From NCBI GenBank assembly GCA_034696485.1, contig JAQIWT010000905.1:1-14031 (forward strand): a stretch of 14,031 nt of DNA, in the 5' to 3' direction. This DNA comes from Isohypsibius dastychi. Its lineage: Eukaryota > Tardigrada > Eutardigrada > Parachela > Isohypsibiidae. Shown piece by piece: positions 1-8,578 of the stretch. Both the position numbers and the translations under genes were made by a program. The notes beneath the pieces are model-generated. The model saw only the letters and a program-made list of their open reading frames with translations. It did no database searches and was not told the origin of the DNA. The stretch's first letter is position 1. Each line of letters starts with the position of its first letter.

Positions 1-3000
1 TTCTATGAGGAGAAAGCGAAGCGGGAAAATCGTTTAGCTGAGGAGAAACGAGTTGTGAAGTCCGACAGAGTTGAAATCCACCATCATGACGTTCTGTTGC
101 ATGAGTTGGCCAAAAGGAAACAAGCCAATCACGAAGGACGGCTAGCCACCATCTTGTTTTTGAGGACACACAATCATATCGGTCAAGAAATTTCCGCTTT
201 CATCGATTTTTCACATCGACTTGCAAGTGAAGATTGGACAGATGTATTTTCTGGAAAGAAGAAAATAATCCCGAAACCGGATGATCTGAGTTATTACAAC
301 TGGGACAGAAGATCATCGTTTTTCAACCAGAGCCCCCATTTCGTGGCTGTTGTGGGCAAAGACCTGCAAATCCAGTTTAAACACAAACTGGACCATGCGA
401 TGGTCAAGGTCAGCCATTCGATTCATGGAGAAACCGGTGAAGCAACCACCACCAAGACCGTGATCAGGTACGTCCTTGTTTGCGAACTGCAGTGGATTAA
501 AGTTCTTCTTCCGATTAACCTATTGGTGACCACTGACGTCAAATGTGGCGGGTCGGGGTCGCGATTTTTCCCATGACTAGTGTAACAGCTATAACTATTT
601 TGATGATTGATTCGGACAGAATAGACCCTGATCTGTATTTAGAACTAGAATTTGAAGTCGTGTCATGAAGCAGGGCTCAGAGGGACATGGTCAAAATTGA
701 CCATTTTGGCACTTTTTTGGCTCCTGCGGGTCCACGCGAAAATCATGTTACCAGATGTGGAGAAAAATCAAGCAAAAATCATTCAAAGTTGCATCATCTA
801 GATCAATCATAATCCAAAAGGATTTGGGATTTGAGCGAAAACTCACAAGATGGTGGATGATAGAATTTTCGAAGGAACATTTGTCTTCAGTGGGCATCGA
901 CAGGTTGTTGGTCATTTATGGATCTCCAGAACTTACCATCGGATTTCGTCGTTCTTAGACTCATTGAAACGACAGAAATTTATTATGACGGGAAAAATCA
1001 AAAAAGAAACGAAAAACTGACCACTGGCTATTTTTGGTCTGAGGCTGGAGGAAATACAGCAGGATTTTTGTCCCTTGTTAAATAACTTCCGGAATGCAGG
1101 CATGTAGTCTTAAAGCTGGCTGATCACGGTACTGTGGCACATCTCGGTGAAGCAATTTTGCCAAGTCGGTCAAACCACGAGATCGTGACCGATCCGCCCA
1201 AACTGATAAGAACGTGCACCGGATATATTGCTGCCCAAGCCGCATTCATAGCCAGTTTCCTCAAATGTGAGGTATGAGGGTTCAAAACATACGCTCCATA
1301 TCAAAACTGAAAGAAGCTGAGGATGCCATGTGGAACGTGGGAAGAATACTGCAAGGCTACACTGTTGAAAGTGTGAATTGCGGCTTAATATATAGCCGCA
1401 CACTACGGCTCAGTTGTGTTCAAGCAGTCAAATTCATCACCGAGCATGAAAATGAACAGAAACTCTCGACGTTTCCCACCACCAATCATTTTGGCTGTTT
1501 CGAGGTAGATTTAGATGTGATTTCAGTTTTTTGTCACCAAGTAGAAAAATCCTGTGGGATTTTCGTGACCTTTTGCCCAAACAGATGACCAGTGGTCAGT
1601 TGACGTTTTTTGTTCAGCTACATCACCATTAATAATTTTTCTCTATCTAATGAGCCCAATAATGACCATTTCCGATGGTAACTTCTCGTGAAACATGAAT
1701 CGCCACAAATGTGGCGATGCCCACTGAAGACAAATGTTCCTGTCATTGTAACTTTTTGACCACTGGTCGAAAAAAATTGAAAAATATTTCATTGAGTTTA
1801 TAAATTTTTTCTGACCCAGAATGCTGAGTTTCATCAAAATCGCCCGCGTCCTTCACATAGTGGGCATCAATAGGTTAATCAATGTTGTGCGAGATCGTGG
1901 AAACGAAACTGAGGTAAAACTTGACTACACTAGTTTTGCTGTCGCTGGTCTGGCAGCTCAGCAGAAACCCAGTCACCGCGTATTTTTTCTATCTCTAACA
2001 GGAGGAATAATGACGTGCTCGTTGAACGACAGAGCTTAGTCCGAGTCCATAATTTGAAACAACTAAATCCGGCATAATCACGAGTCAACTTAAACCAGTA
2101 GTGCATGCGCCAAATTCAAGTTTTAGCTCATTAAGATCGACTGGTGACAGGAATAACGAGTGCAAATATCAGATACCGAGTCTCGAGCATCAGTCTGAGC
2201 TGTCTATCCCTGATACCACTTACACTAGAGATAGAGCTTGGTAAACAAAGTTGCGACTGACTATGTTAAGGTCCTAACCATTTGATTCCGAGAATCCGTT
2301 CAAGTCCTAGCCAGATGATTCCGAGTGACCGTTCAGCTTTCTTTACAGGTCAAAGTTCTACGCACAAGCTGTCCTTTATGACCACTGGGTACGCTACTGG
2401 AGTCCACCCGACGAGCCAGACTCTCTGCGACGTTCGAACTCTGACACCGTTTTCCTCGGTGAAGAACCAATGGAGGTCCAAGACGCTGTAACTGCTGCGT
2501 TGCTGGAGGAAGACATGGAGCTCTTAACGCGGAACATGAAGGGTGTACAGCTGGTATCAACCGAGAAACCAACTGTGTCGGCTTCGATACAGTCCCGAAA
2601 ACTCCATGATACCATTGATCAAACCATGCAAGTTCTGGCTCAAGTTCATCAACAGGACCAACGCCACCAGGTCCTGGGCGTTTATGACTACCAGCAGAGA
2701 CGAGATTTTTTGGAAACAATTCTTAAGAGAACCGTCAATGAGCCGATCGTTGCCAGTGAGACCGATTCCGCTGAAGCCGTTTTCAGTATGTTGACCTTAG
2801 AGGACGAAGACGATGTCAGTCCAGAGACTGAGATTGGACCTTCTCCAAGTCGACATTCTCTCAGTGAGCTGCTGCTTGCAAAACCGTCAGCTTCTCCATC
2901 CCATCATCGACACATTCTTCCATCCACACCCCCGAGGTTCGACCCGGAACCGTTTATTGACCTGGTCAAAAAGATCGTGCCGAGGAACTCAGACACAGAG

Positions 3001-3117
3001 GCTGTCGGGGAGAATGCTAGAGGCGGGTCGACCCAGAATCCTCTCCGTCAAAAAGGCAGCCCGTCTGTCCGGAGACAACCTTCCGAACTGCCAAGACCCT
3101 TTCGCTTTCGTCCTTAG
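1..3117 (+). CDS. CFAP299: CFAP299 (C4orf22/DUF4464) homologue, 5'-partial, with long C-terminal extension
   Basis: Two exons join cleanly. Exon A (1-467, open from the window edge) ends at CAG|GTACGT in phase 2. Exon B (2349-3117) follows TTTCTTTACAG and ends in TAG at 3115-3117. Together they give 411 visible residues. I recognise the CFAP299 family, a cilia- and flagella-associated protein of the axoneme, from the segment at residues 45-102: a GRLATILFLR stretch, then GQEISAFIDFSHRL, SGKKKIIPKP and LSYYNWD, followed by QSPHF. The domain continues across the splice (TKTVI|RSKFYAQAVLYDH, residues 151-168), which supports the long intron. A charged helix at residues 1-25 is the end of the usual N-terminal coil; the earlier N-terminus lies outside the window. 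Residues ~170-411 extend beyond where I expect the family to end: a probably helical part (197-290), an acidic patch EDEDD (307-311), then a Ser/Pro-rich and basic tail that looks disordered. The family match is from memory of conserved motifs, not a search. Confidence 0.85.
468..2348 (+). other. CFAP299 intron (1881 nt, phase 2)
   Basis: The donor is GTACGT at 468 and the acceptor is TTTCTTTACAG ending at 2348. Reading through the donor, the exon frame stays open only to an in-frame TGA at 574-576, and that stretch has no family resemblance. Phase matches at both ends, and the reconstructed codon is Arg. The intron is about 30 times longer than the others in this window, and much of the excess is the inverted repeat at 873-1741. 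The motif TGACCACTGG or its complement recurs at about 1018, 1587 and 1757 inside the intron, and again at about 2380 in exon B. No other exon is supported inside the intron. Confidence 0.75.
873..1741. repeat. Diverged fold-back element (long inverted repeat) in the CFAP299 intron
   Basis: A perfect 27-nt inverted repeat lies at 873-899 and 1715-1741. Further inverted matches follow in order and at matching spacing: AACTGACCACTGG at 1015-1027 against 1589-1601, and CAGGATTTTT at 1060-1069 against 1545-1554. The segments between them also align imperfectly, for example TTACCATCGGA near 935. The arms are therefore at least ~197 nt, with a ~475-nt centre in which weaker inverted similarity seems to continue. 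No flanking target-site duplication is obvious. It could be an old fold-back or MITE-like insertion. Because it lies in a transcribed intron, its RNA could form a long imperfect hairpin. Confidence 0.7.
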
Positions 3118-3226
3118 CTGAATTTCCTCTATTTTTTATTGCTTGGCTTGTTCCAAGAGTTGTTATATGTTATTGTTTTTATGTTTTTCGAAATTGTTGT
3201 TGCATTAATCTGCCGATGTGTGTCGA

Positions 3227-3232
3227 TATAAA
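3227..3232 (+). terminator. Candidate variant poly(A) signal for the CFAP299 gene
   Basis: TATAAA lies 110 nt after the stop codon, in a T-rich 3' untranslated stretch (3121-3240). TATAAA is a known weaker variant of AATAAA. No canonical AATAAA occurs closer to the stop, so the assignment is by position only. Confidence 0.35.
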
Positions 3233-3390
3233 TGTACGCATTGTACAGTATTCGCTATATGAAATGCTGGATGCAAAAGGTCAATTATAGTTATGAATCA
3301 TAATTATTATTGTACGTGATCGATACCGGAGATTTTCTGTTATATTGGATATCGAACAGAAATATACCCAAAAACGCTAGGGCTTTTTGT

Positions 3391-3414
3391 TATGACTGCC
3401 TCGGGGCAGTCATA
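3391..3414. repeat. Perfect 10-bp hairpin with a TCGG loop
   Basis: TATGACTGCC (3391-3400) is separated by TCGG from its exact reverse complement GGCAGTCATA (3405-3414). A run of six C follows at 3418-3423. It lies ~275 nt past the CFAP299 stop and is not a histone 3' stem-loop or tRNA arm. Its function is unknown; it could be the end of an old element. Confidence 0.55.
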
Positions 3415-5969
3415 TTGTCCCCCCGATTAATTTTTAGTAAGACACTCACTTCTGAACGGCCAGTTATTTCCAACCAAAAACTGAGGGTTGGTTCTCGGGG
3501 CCGTGCCAGGCGTGGGAAATGAGTGAAGCATACAAGTTTGAAATGTACGTAGAAAATAACTCATCGATCTTTCCTGTTGACTGAATTGATTATAGTAAGT
3601 ATCTGGCTGAGATTTAATACTGTACTGCTCGCGTCAGCAAAAACCAACCCCTTTCGTGAGATAATCGCAGCCCACCGCTTCGTTCCTTTCAGTAGCAGCA
3701 TAATGGTGCAAAAAGCCATACAAGCATAGTGAAAATAGACTACAAGGCAGGCCCCTCTAATCAAGGTGGCGAAACGGCAGGCAAGAGGACTGGTCTTTTA
3801 CAGAATTTACAAATTTTAAAATTCGATAGATCATTCGATAGATCTATTTGCGATCTGCTACATACGAGATGCATGGATCAAACTTCAAATTAAAATCGAG
3901 ACGCTGACATAATTAACGTCAGAATTGAAATTACTGTGAAAACTTGCAGTCACGGAATATTCGTCAAAGTCAATAAGCTACCGAGAAACGCGTTAGAAAC
4001 GACGGGCTTATGCTTTAAACTTTTGTTCTTGATTTTTGAACCAGTTCAGAGCCCGTCTCATAAATGTAGATTCTTCGCCAATTGGTAATAAATTGATGAT
4101 TTGGCTGATTTTGACAGAGAAGTTTTGTAACAGTGTATTTTGGTGATATAATTATAATTATGACATATAGCGAAACCGGAATAAATCGCTAATTATTTAT
4201 TAATTAGTGATTTGATTGATGTAGCAGGGAGATCACGCAAAAGAGCATCTTGGTTATATATTCACAGAGAATAGAAGTGCAAAATCAAAAACAGTCATAG
4301 CGATAAGACTGTCATAACATTGACAAATCTGGAAAAATGTTCGTATTCCCGAGTAATATACCATTCGTGATCTATCGGGCTCACTGTCGTTGAAGACGGA
4401 ATGGGGCAGATCATGTTGTCAACGATGGTTATGAATGAATAAGAAAGAACAACAATTGCCAGGTTCCCACAATTTTGTGAAACTATCAAACTGTGTGATA
4501 TGAAGCCTAATGAATTTATAATCATGACGGAGTGTAACATTGCTATATCTCTGGCTGACAAAATTTCGAAAACGATTTTTATTACCTCTCGAGATATTCT
4601 CACGTTCGTTCATTGCAGTTCTTTCGAAAAAAAATTACTCATTCGCTAATTAATAATTAATAATATTCATATAAAAAAATTCAGCTTGTGAATTCAACAT
4701 ACCCGTTCGATTTAGTGCTCTGAGTGTATACATATACTTCGGATATTTTTTGCCAGAAGGACTCAGTTAGGCTGACACTCGTCACTACCCAATTTTGATT
4801 ATCTATAAATTAATCCATTTTTCGATGTGCGCAAAATGTGGTCGAATTCGTTTTTTATTGTTTATAAATAATACGCGTTCGAATTGATTAGAAAATCATC
4901 TTGAATAACAGAAAAGAAGAGTGATGTATCCTGCGAAATCTAGACCAAAATTTTCAAATAAGTAGGAACGTTACAAGCATCCCGATTATATTATAATCTG
5001 CTCATGCAGAAATACCGACCGAAACCTTGGGAGCATGAATCGTAACGGCGACATAGGAAGTTCCCTTGATGATCGTGTTGCCCTGACAAATTGCCAGAGC
5101 TGATATATTAGTCGAGAAACGTTATCCAAAAGTCGAAATGTTTCAAACACTCATCTTTTGTACATACTCACTCGGCTAACCAAATATTATTATATTTTTT
5201 AAACAAGATTATCCGATGTAGTTGAGATGGACTCTCATGTTCAACGATTATAATTAGTCAATTCCTGATTCTAATCAATTCATCGAAATTGGTGATCTGC
5301 ATTGACAGCGCGTTTTCCAAGATGACTAACGAGGTTGGCCCTGTACGTATGCGTTAACCCTCACACACGTCACGCCCCTCCCGATTTCAGAATTGTTTGG
5401 GTTTATTTGTTTCTCGAATTGTGTTTTCTAGAATTCATTCTCATAATCAGTATTCAATTCGCCCTAATTTCTGGTTCTTTATGATTTCAAAATGTGAATT
5501 GTCCCTATCGTGTCTATTCTGCTGCTCTTAAAAATGTATTTGATTATGTCGATCGAAGAGAGATCGGGAATATGGATCTGAAGGGGTTCTCGTGAAAAGG
5601 TAATCACCCTGTATTCATGCGTAGTTTTGCGTTCGATATCAATTTGATTATTTGTTAGAAGTTCAGAAACCTGCGTCAGGTGATGAGTCCAAATAGATTT
5701 GAATGTAATGGAAAATATTTATAAAATTAGGTTTTCTCTGTGCGGCTAGTTTTGGGATGTGGCTACCACGCAATAGAGCTCCATCTGTATGAGTAGCTTT
5801 TGATGATTCTCAAATGTTTAGAGTGGCATTCTTGATAAAATCATCTCAAGAACGACTCGAAACAAAAATTCAGCATCTTCCAAAAATGATTTTTCATTGA
5901 TCTGTATGAACCTGAATCAGGAACAATCAAATATTTATCTATTTATTGATTTCTTGCTTGATGACCTTG
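3415..5969. other. AT-rich intergenic DNA without a supported gene
   Basis: Reading frames here are short, AT-biased and lack recognisable motifs; the longest is about 100 codons on the minus strand at 4295-4603. The visible content is small repeats: two exact copies of ATTCGATAGATC in tandem at 3821-3844, a doublet of the ~105-nt repeat at 4076-4265, and a stray CGCTAATTAATAATTAATAA-like fragment at 4644-4663. A weak match to the head of the larger repeat unit (GTCACGG followed by AATAAGC) occurs near 3951-3976. Nothing else stands out between 4665 and 5969. Confidence 0.5.
4076..4265 (+). repeat. ~105-nt repeat family, doublet 1
   Basis: Copy a (4076-4160) and copy b (4187-4265) share the order CGC(C/T)AATT, then TGATTTG-CTGATT (or TGATTTGATTGAT), then (G)CAGGGAG or ACAGAGA, then a TTTTGTAA-like stretch, then a TTGGTGATATA-like end. 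Start-to-start spacing is ~111 nt. The same sequence order returns at 6031, 6126, 6545, 6651, ~7217, ~7470 and 7571, always in plus orientation. Copies are ~65-80% alike by eye. This is not a family I can name. Confidence 0.6.
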
Positions 5970-6481
5970 TGTGGTCACGGGAGAAATATGTTCCGCGACA
6001 ATAAAGCGTGTTCGTATTACGAGTTTCGCATTCGCTTAATGATAATTATTCAGCACTTGACTGATTTCAAGGGAGGCCAGAGAGATTCTGTCACAGATTA
6101 TCTTGGTGATACAATCACATGGAAGGCTAACTGATAATTGATCAGTGATTTGACGAATTCAGCAGTTAGATTTTGTCAAAGACTAGCAAAACGAAATAAC
6201 AATCAACACAAACAAAAACGAAAGGTAATGCAAGAAAGTCAGAACCGTAATCGAAAGCGCGGATCTGGTACAAATGTTTTATCACTTTCTATTGATCCAC
6301 AGAATTGCACAATATAGTTCTGATTCATGGCGATCTTTTTTTTCTCATTTTTTTTCACGAATTTCACTCATATCTGTCTCTCTCGTTTCGAACCGACTTT
6401 TAGAGTTAAAAGGGATGGCGCGCGTTGACTATCAACTTGTGAAAATTATTTTATTCATTCATCTCATGCTGAATAAACTCG
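5970..6481 (+). repeat. ~512-bp repeat unit, copy 1 (contains doublet 2)
   Basis: This unit begins with GTCACGGGAGAAA (5974), then CGACAATAAAGCGTGT. Two of the ~105-nt repeats follow (~6031-6122 and 6126-6187), then an AACGAAAGGTAATGCAAG-like tail and CAATATAGTTCTGATTCATG near 6310. It ends with GGCGCGCGTTGACTATCAAC at 6417-6436. Each landmark up to the CAATATAGTT block recurs in the next unit in the same order, so this is a head-to-tail duplication. The reading frames inside it show no recognisable protein. Confidence 0.65.
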
Positions 6482-6868
6482 TGTAGTCACGGGAGAAACA
6501 TGGACTCCGACAATAAAGCGTGTCTCGTATCACTAGTTCCGTATTCGCCAATTAATAACTATTTAACAATTTGACCGATTCTTGCAGGGAGAATCTGTAA
6601 CGGAGTATCTTTGCAATACAGTCACGTGGACGGAAGAATACGATAGAGTTCGCTAATTGAAAATAAATTAGTGATTTGACTAATTCAACAGAAAGAGTTT
6701 GTAAAAGAGTAGCTTGATAACAAAAACCGGAAGGTAATGAAAGAACGTCCGAATCGAAATCTAAACACATATCTGGTACGCAGATTCAATTTAATTGTCA
6801 CAAGTATATATTTTCACTTTCTCTTGAATTACACAATTGCACAATATAGTTTTGATTCATGGCGATCT
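6482..6868 (+). repeat. ~512-bp repeat unit, copy 2 (contains doublet 3)
   Basis: GTCACGGGAGAAA recurs at 6486, 512 nt after copy 1, followed by CGACAATAAAGCGTGT. The doublet members are at ~6545-6640 and 6651-6720. The block CAATATAGTTTTGATTCATG at 6842 matches copy 1 with one mismatch in 20 (offset ~532, so ~20 nt of indels have accumulated). After ~6868 the similarity to copy 1 fades, which suggests truncation or decay. Confidence 0.65.
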
Positions 6869-7216
6869 CATTAATTCGAGTTTCATTCACGGATATAATT
6901 ACCTGATTCCACCTCTCAAATATTGTGTATCAGATTTTCTGCAACAGCACATGAAACGAAACAGAAAGTAGCTCGTCAACTCGAGAGATTATGTTGACCA
7001 AATGTTCCGTTTGCCGCAGGCCACGGTCGACTTAAGAATACGCTATCCGCGGCAAATATCGAGTCTTATTCCACAAGAGCAAGAGCTAGATTCTTCCGAC
7101 TTCAAGGTGGAAAACCATATGAGAGCTGAACCAAATTGTCGACGTGAATGAGTCATTGCTACTTGATTCGTTACTTGATGATATTATTGCATCGACAGTA
7201 TACACAAAAATAAACT

Positions 7217-7665
7217 TTTAATTATTTGCTTATGAGTAACTTATGAGTGATTTCATTGATTTAGCAGGGAGGTTTTGTGAAGAAGTACCTTGGTGATTTT
7301 GAACGGAAAGAAAAGAACCTCAACATCAATATAACTTCGTACAATTGAAGTTACTAAATCTGCGTCAGTAAGTTCACGGCCGGAGAAAAACTTATGCCAC
7401 GGACCGTTAATTTTAATTTATCAAGAATCTCAATTATCGGTATTTTTTAATATTGATTATTCGGTACTGTAATTGAGAGTTATTAGGCGAAACGACTGGT
7501 TTTAACAGTTAAAATTCGTGACAAAATATCTTGGTGATATTACAACATGGACGTGAAATACGTCAGCATACGCTAATTGATAATTATTTAAAAATTGAAG
7601 ATTTGAACGATTTAAAAAAAAGTTTTCGTGAAAGAGTATTTTGTTGATGTAGAACGATGAAAAAG
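7217..7665 (+). repeat. ~105-nt repeat family, further copies (one single, one doublet)
   Basis: One copy runs ~7217-7310, with GAGTGATTTCATTGATT, then GCAGGGAGGTTTTGTGA, then TACCTTGGTGATTTT. A doublet follows: ~7470-7560 (TTTTAACAGTTAAAATTCGTGA, a shortened form, then TATCTTGGTGATATTACA) and 7571-7665 (CGCTAATTGATAATTATTTA, then TTTTCGTGAAAGAGTATTTT). The tail after the last copy, AAACGTCAAAATCGAAAT (from 7667), resembles the tails after the copies at 6187 and 6720, so the repeat probably extends ~30 nt beyond its core. Boundaries are approximate. Confidence 0.55.
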
Positions 7666-7750
7666 AAACGTCAAAATCGAAATGACTATACAATACAAAA
7701 GAATTCATCAGCGTATCATGTAATTCTTCAACTTCTCAAACTTTTTCAAC

Positions 7751-7766
7751 ACATACATACATACAT
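7751..7766. repeat. Short (ACAT)4 microsatellite
   Basis: Four perfect ACAT units in AT-rich intergenic DNA. No function is suggested. Confidence 0.7.
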
Positions 7767-7872
7767 CAGCATGTTAATTATTGAACACGCGCATTGATAG
7801 TTAACATTATATAGATCGATTGATTCATTGCAACTTTATTTCTGACTTAAACTTGTATAGTTGAAAGTGGAG

Positions 7873-7974
7873 GCGCGCGTTGATTATTAACCTGCCCACA
7901 GGGCATGAGTGAAATGACAAAGGTGCGCGCGTAGATTATTAACATGCCCACAGGGCATGAGTGAAATGACAAAG
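7873..7974 (+). repeat. 52-nt tandem repeat, two copies, GC-rich head and small hairpin
   Basis: Two near-identical units (offset 52 nt) each carry a CGCGCGT head, GATTATTAAC, then TGCCCACAGGGCA (a 5-bp stem with an ACA loop) and GAGTGAAATGACAAA. The head with GTTGAYTATYAAC also occurs once at 6417-6436, at the end of the ~512-bp unit. The pair may therefore be an expanded end of that repeat. Confidence 0.75.
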
Positions 7975-8000
7975 CAAGGCATGACCTACTTACGCGCATG

Positions 8001-8290
8001 AAAGGGAAAAGTACGATGAATAGATTCTTTTCATTCGAACTTTTAACTTCTAGTTTTCTTGTACAGGACTAAGGCGTCCAATTACAAAAGGCTGGAATAA
8101 AGTGAGTGGAGATGCCTGAAAGGTACAAGTTCGATGAATCGATTCTTTTTATTGGTCATCCATTCGACTATGAATGAAGTTTGAAACTTCAATTGTCTCG
8201 CTGTGAAAGGGTTTTCTACACTTTACTTTTTCGCTTTGTGAAAACTAGGATGAATGGATTCTGTTCATTCGAACTTCTAGTTTGAACTTT
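8001..8290 (+). repeat. ~117-nt tandem repeat, three diverged copies
   Basis: The core GATTCTTTTCATTCGAAC (8023-8040) recurs as GATTCTGTTCATTCGAAC at 8257-8274. A more diverged form is at 8141-8168, with an ~8-nt insertion before CATTCGAC. Core spacing is 118 and 116 nt. Each core is preceded by GATGAAT or GATGAATGG, and copies 1 and 3 are followed by AACTTCTAGTTT. The block ends ~290 nt upstream of the glycosyltransferase start, so it could overlap that gene's promoter. No regulatory role is shown. Confidence 0.6.
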
Positions 8291-8346
8291 TCCAAACTAC
8301 TCCAACGGGTCCTATTACCCACTTTTTGCGAGGTGCGATACAAGGT

Positions 8347-8370
8347 CCCCCCCCCCTTGGGGGGGGGGGG
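8347..8370. repeat. C10-TT-G12 homopolymer hairpin
   Basis: Ten C, then TT, then twelve G: a near-perfect self-complementary tract. The flanks AAGGT and ACAA keep some of the symmetry. It lies ~210 nt upstream of the glycosyltransferase ATG. The tract could form a hairpin, or G-quadruplex/i-motif structures. Homopolymer length is prone to sequencing and assembly error, so the exact count should not be trusted. Confidence 0.8.
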
Positions 8371-8578
8371 ACAAAAATTCAATCGAAACTCGAAGCCGCT
8401 GTTTTTATCATCGGACCTTCTGCAACACAGAGAATATGATAATCTGCCCGTTTTCACATACTCTTGTCTAGAATCTATACATCTTATCTAGCTTTCCGAC
8501 AACACTGCAACTTTCAGAACTTGACTCAGTCTCTTGAATTGTGTTCGCATTTAGCCATTCGCTTCTTCAATTTCCGAG

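Noticed and set aside
468-576. Read-through of CFAP299 exon A to a TGA at 574-576
   Set aside because: Past the GTACGT donor the translation loses family resemblance, while splicing to 2349 restores it.
1090-1263. 56-codon plus-strand frame inside the first fold-back (VLKLADHGTVAHLGEAIL)
   Set aside because: No start, no splice context and no family recognised; lies within the inverted-repeat centre and may be chance.
2333-2719. 128-codon minus-strand open frame
   Set aside because: Antisense shadow of CFAP299 exon B, whose plus-strand frame is in phase with exon A and continues the conserved domain.
4295-4603. 102-codon minus-strand open frame
   Set aside because: AT-driven composition, no family motif, no promoter or splice context; expected by chance in 5 kb of AT-rich DNA.
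6274-6486. 70-codon plus-strand open frame
   Set aside because: It lies inside the ~512-bp repeat unit, the second unit does not keep the frame, and the sequence is low in complexity.
7005-7135. GC-richer island with a 40-codon frame and an AGHGRLKNTL segment, vaguely like the integrase zinc-binding motif
   Set aside because: Too short and lacking the His-Cys pattern; no flanking retroelement domains or LTRs found.
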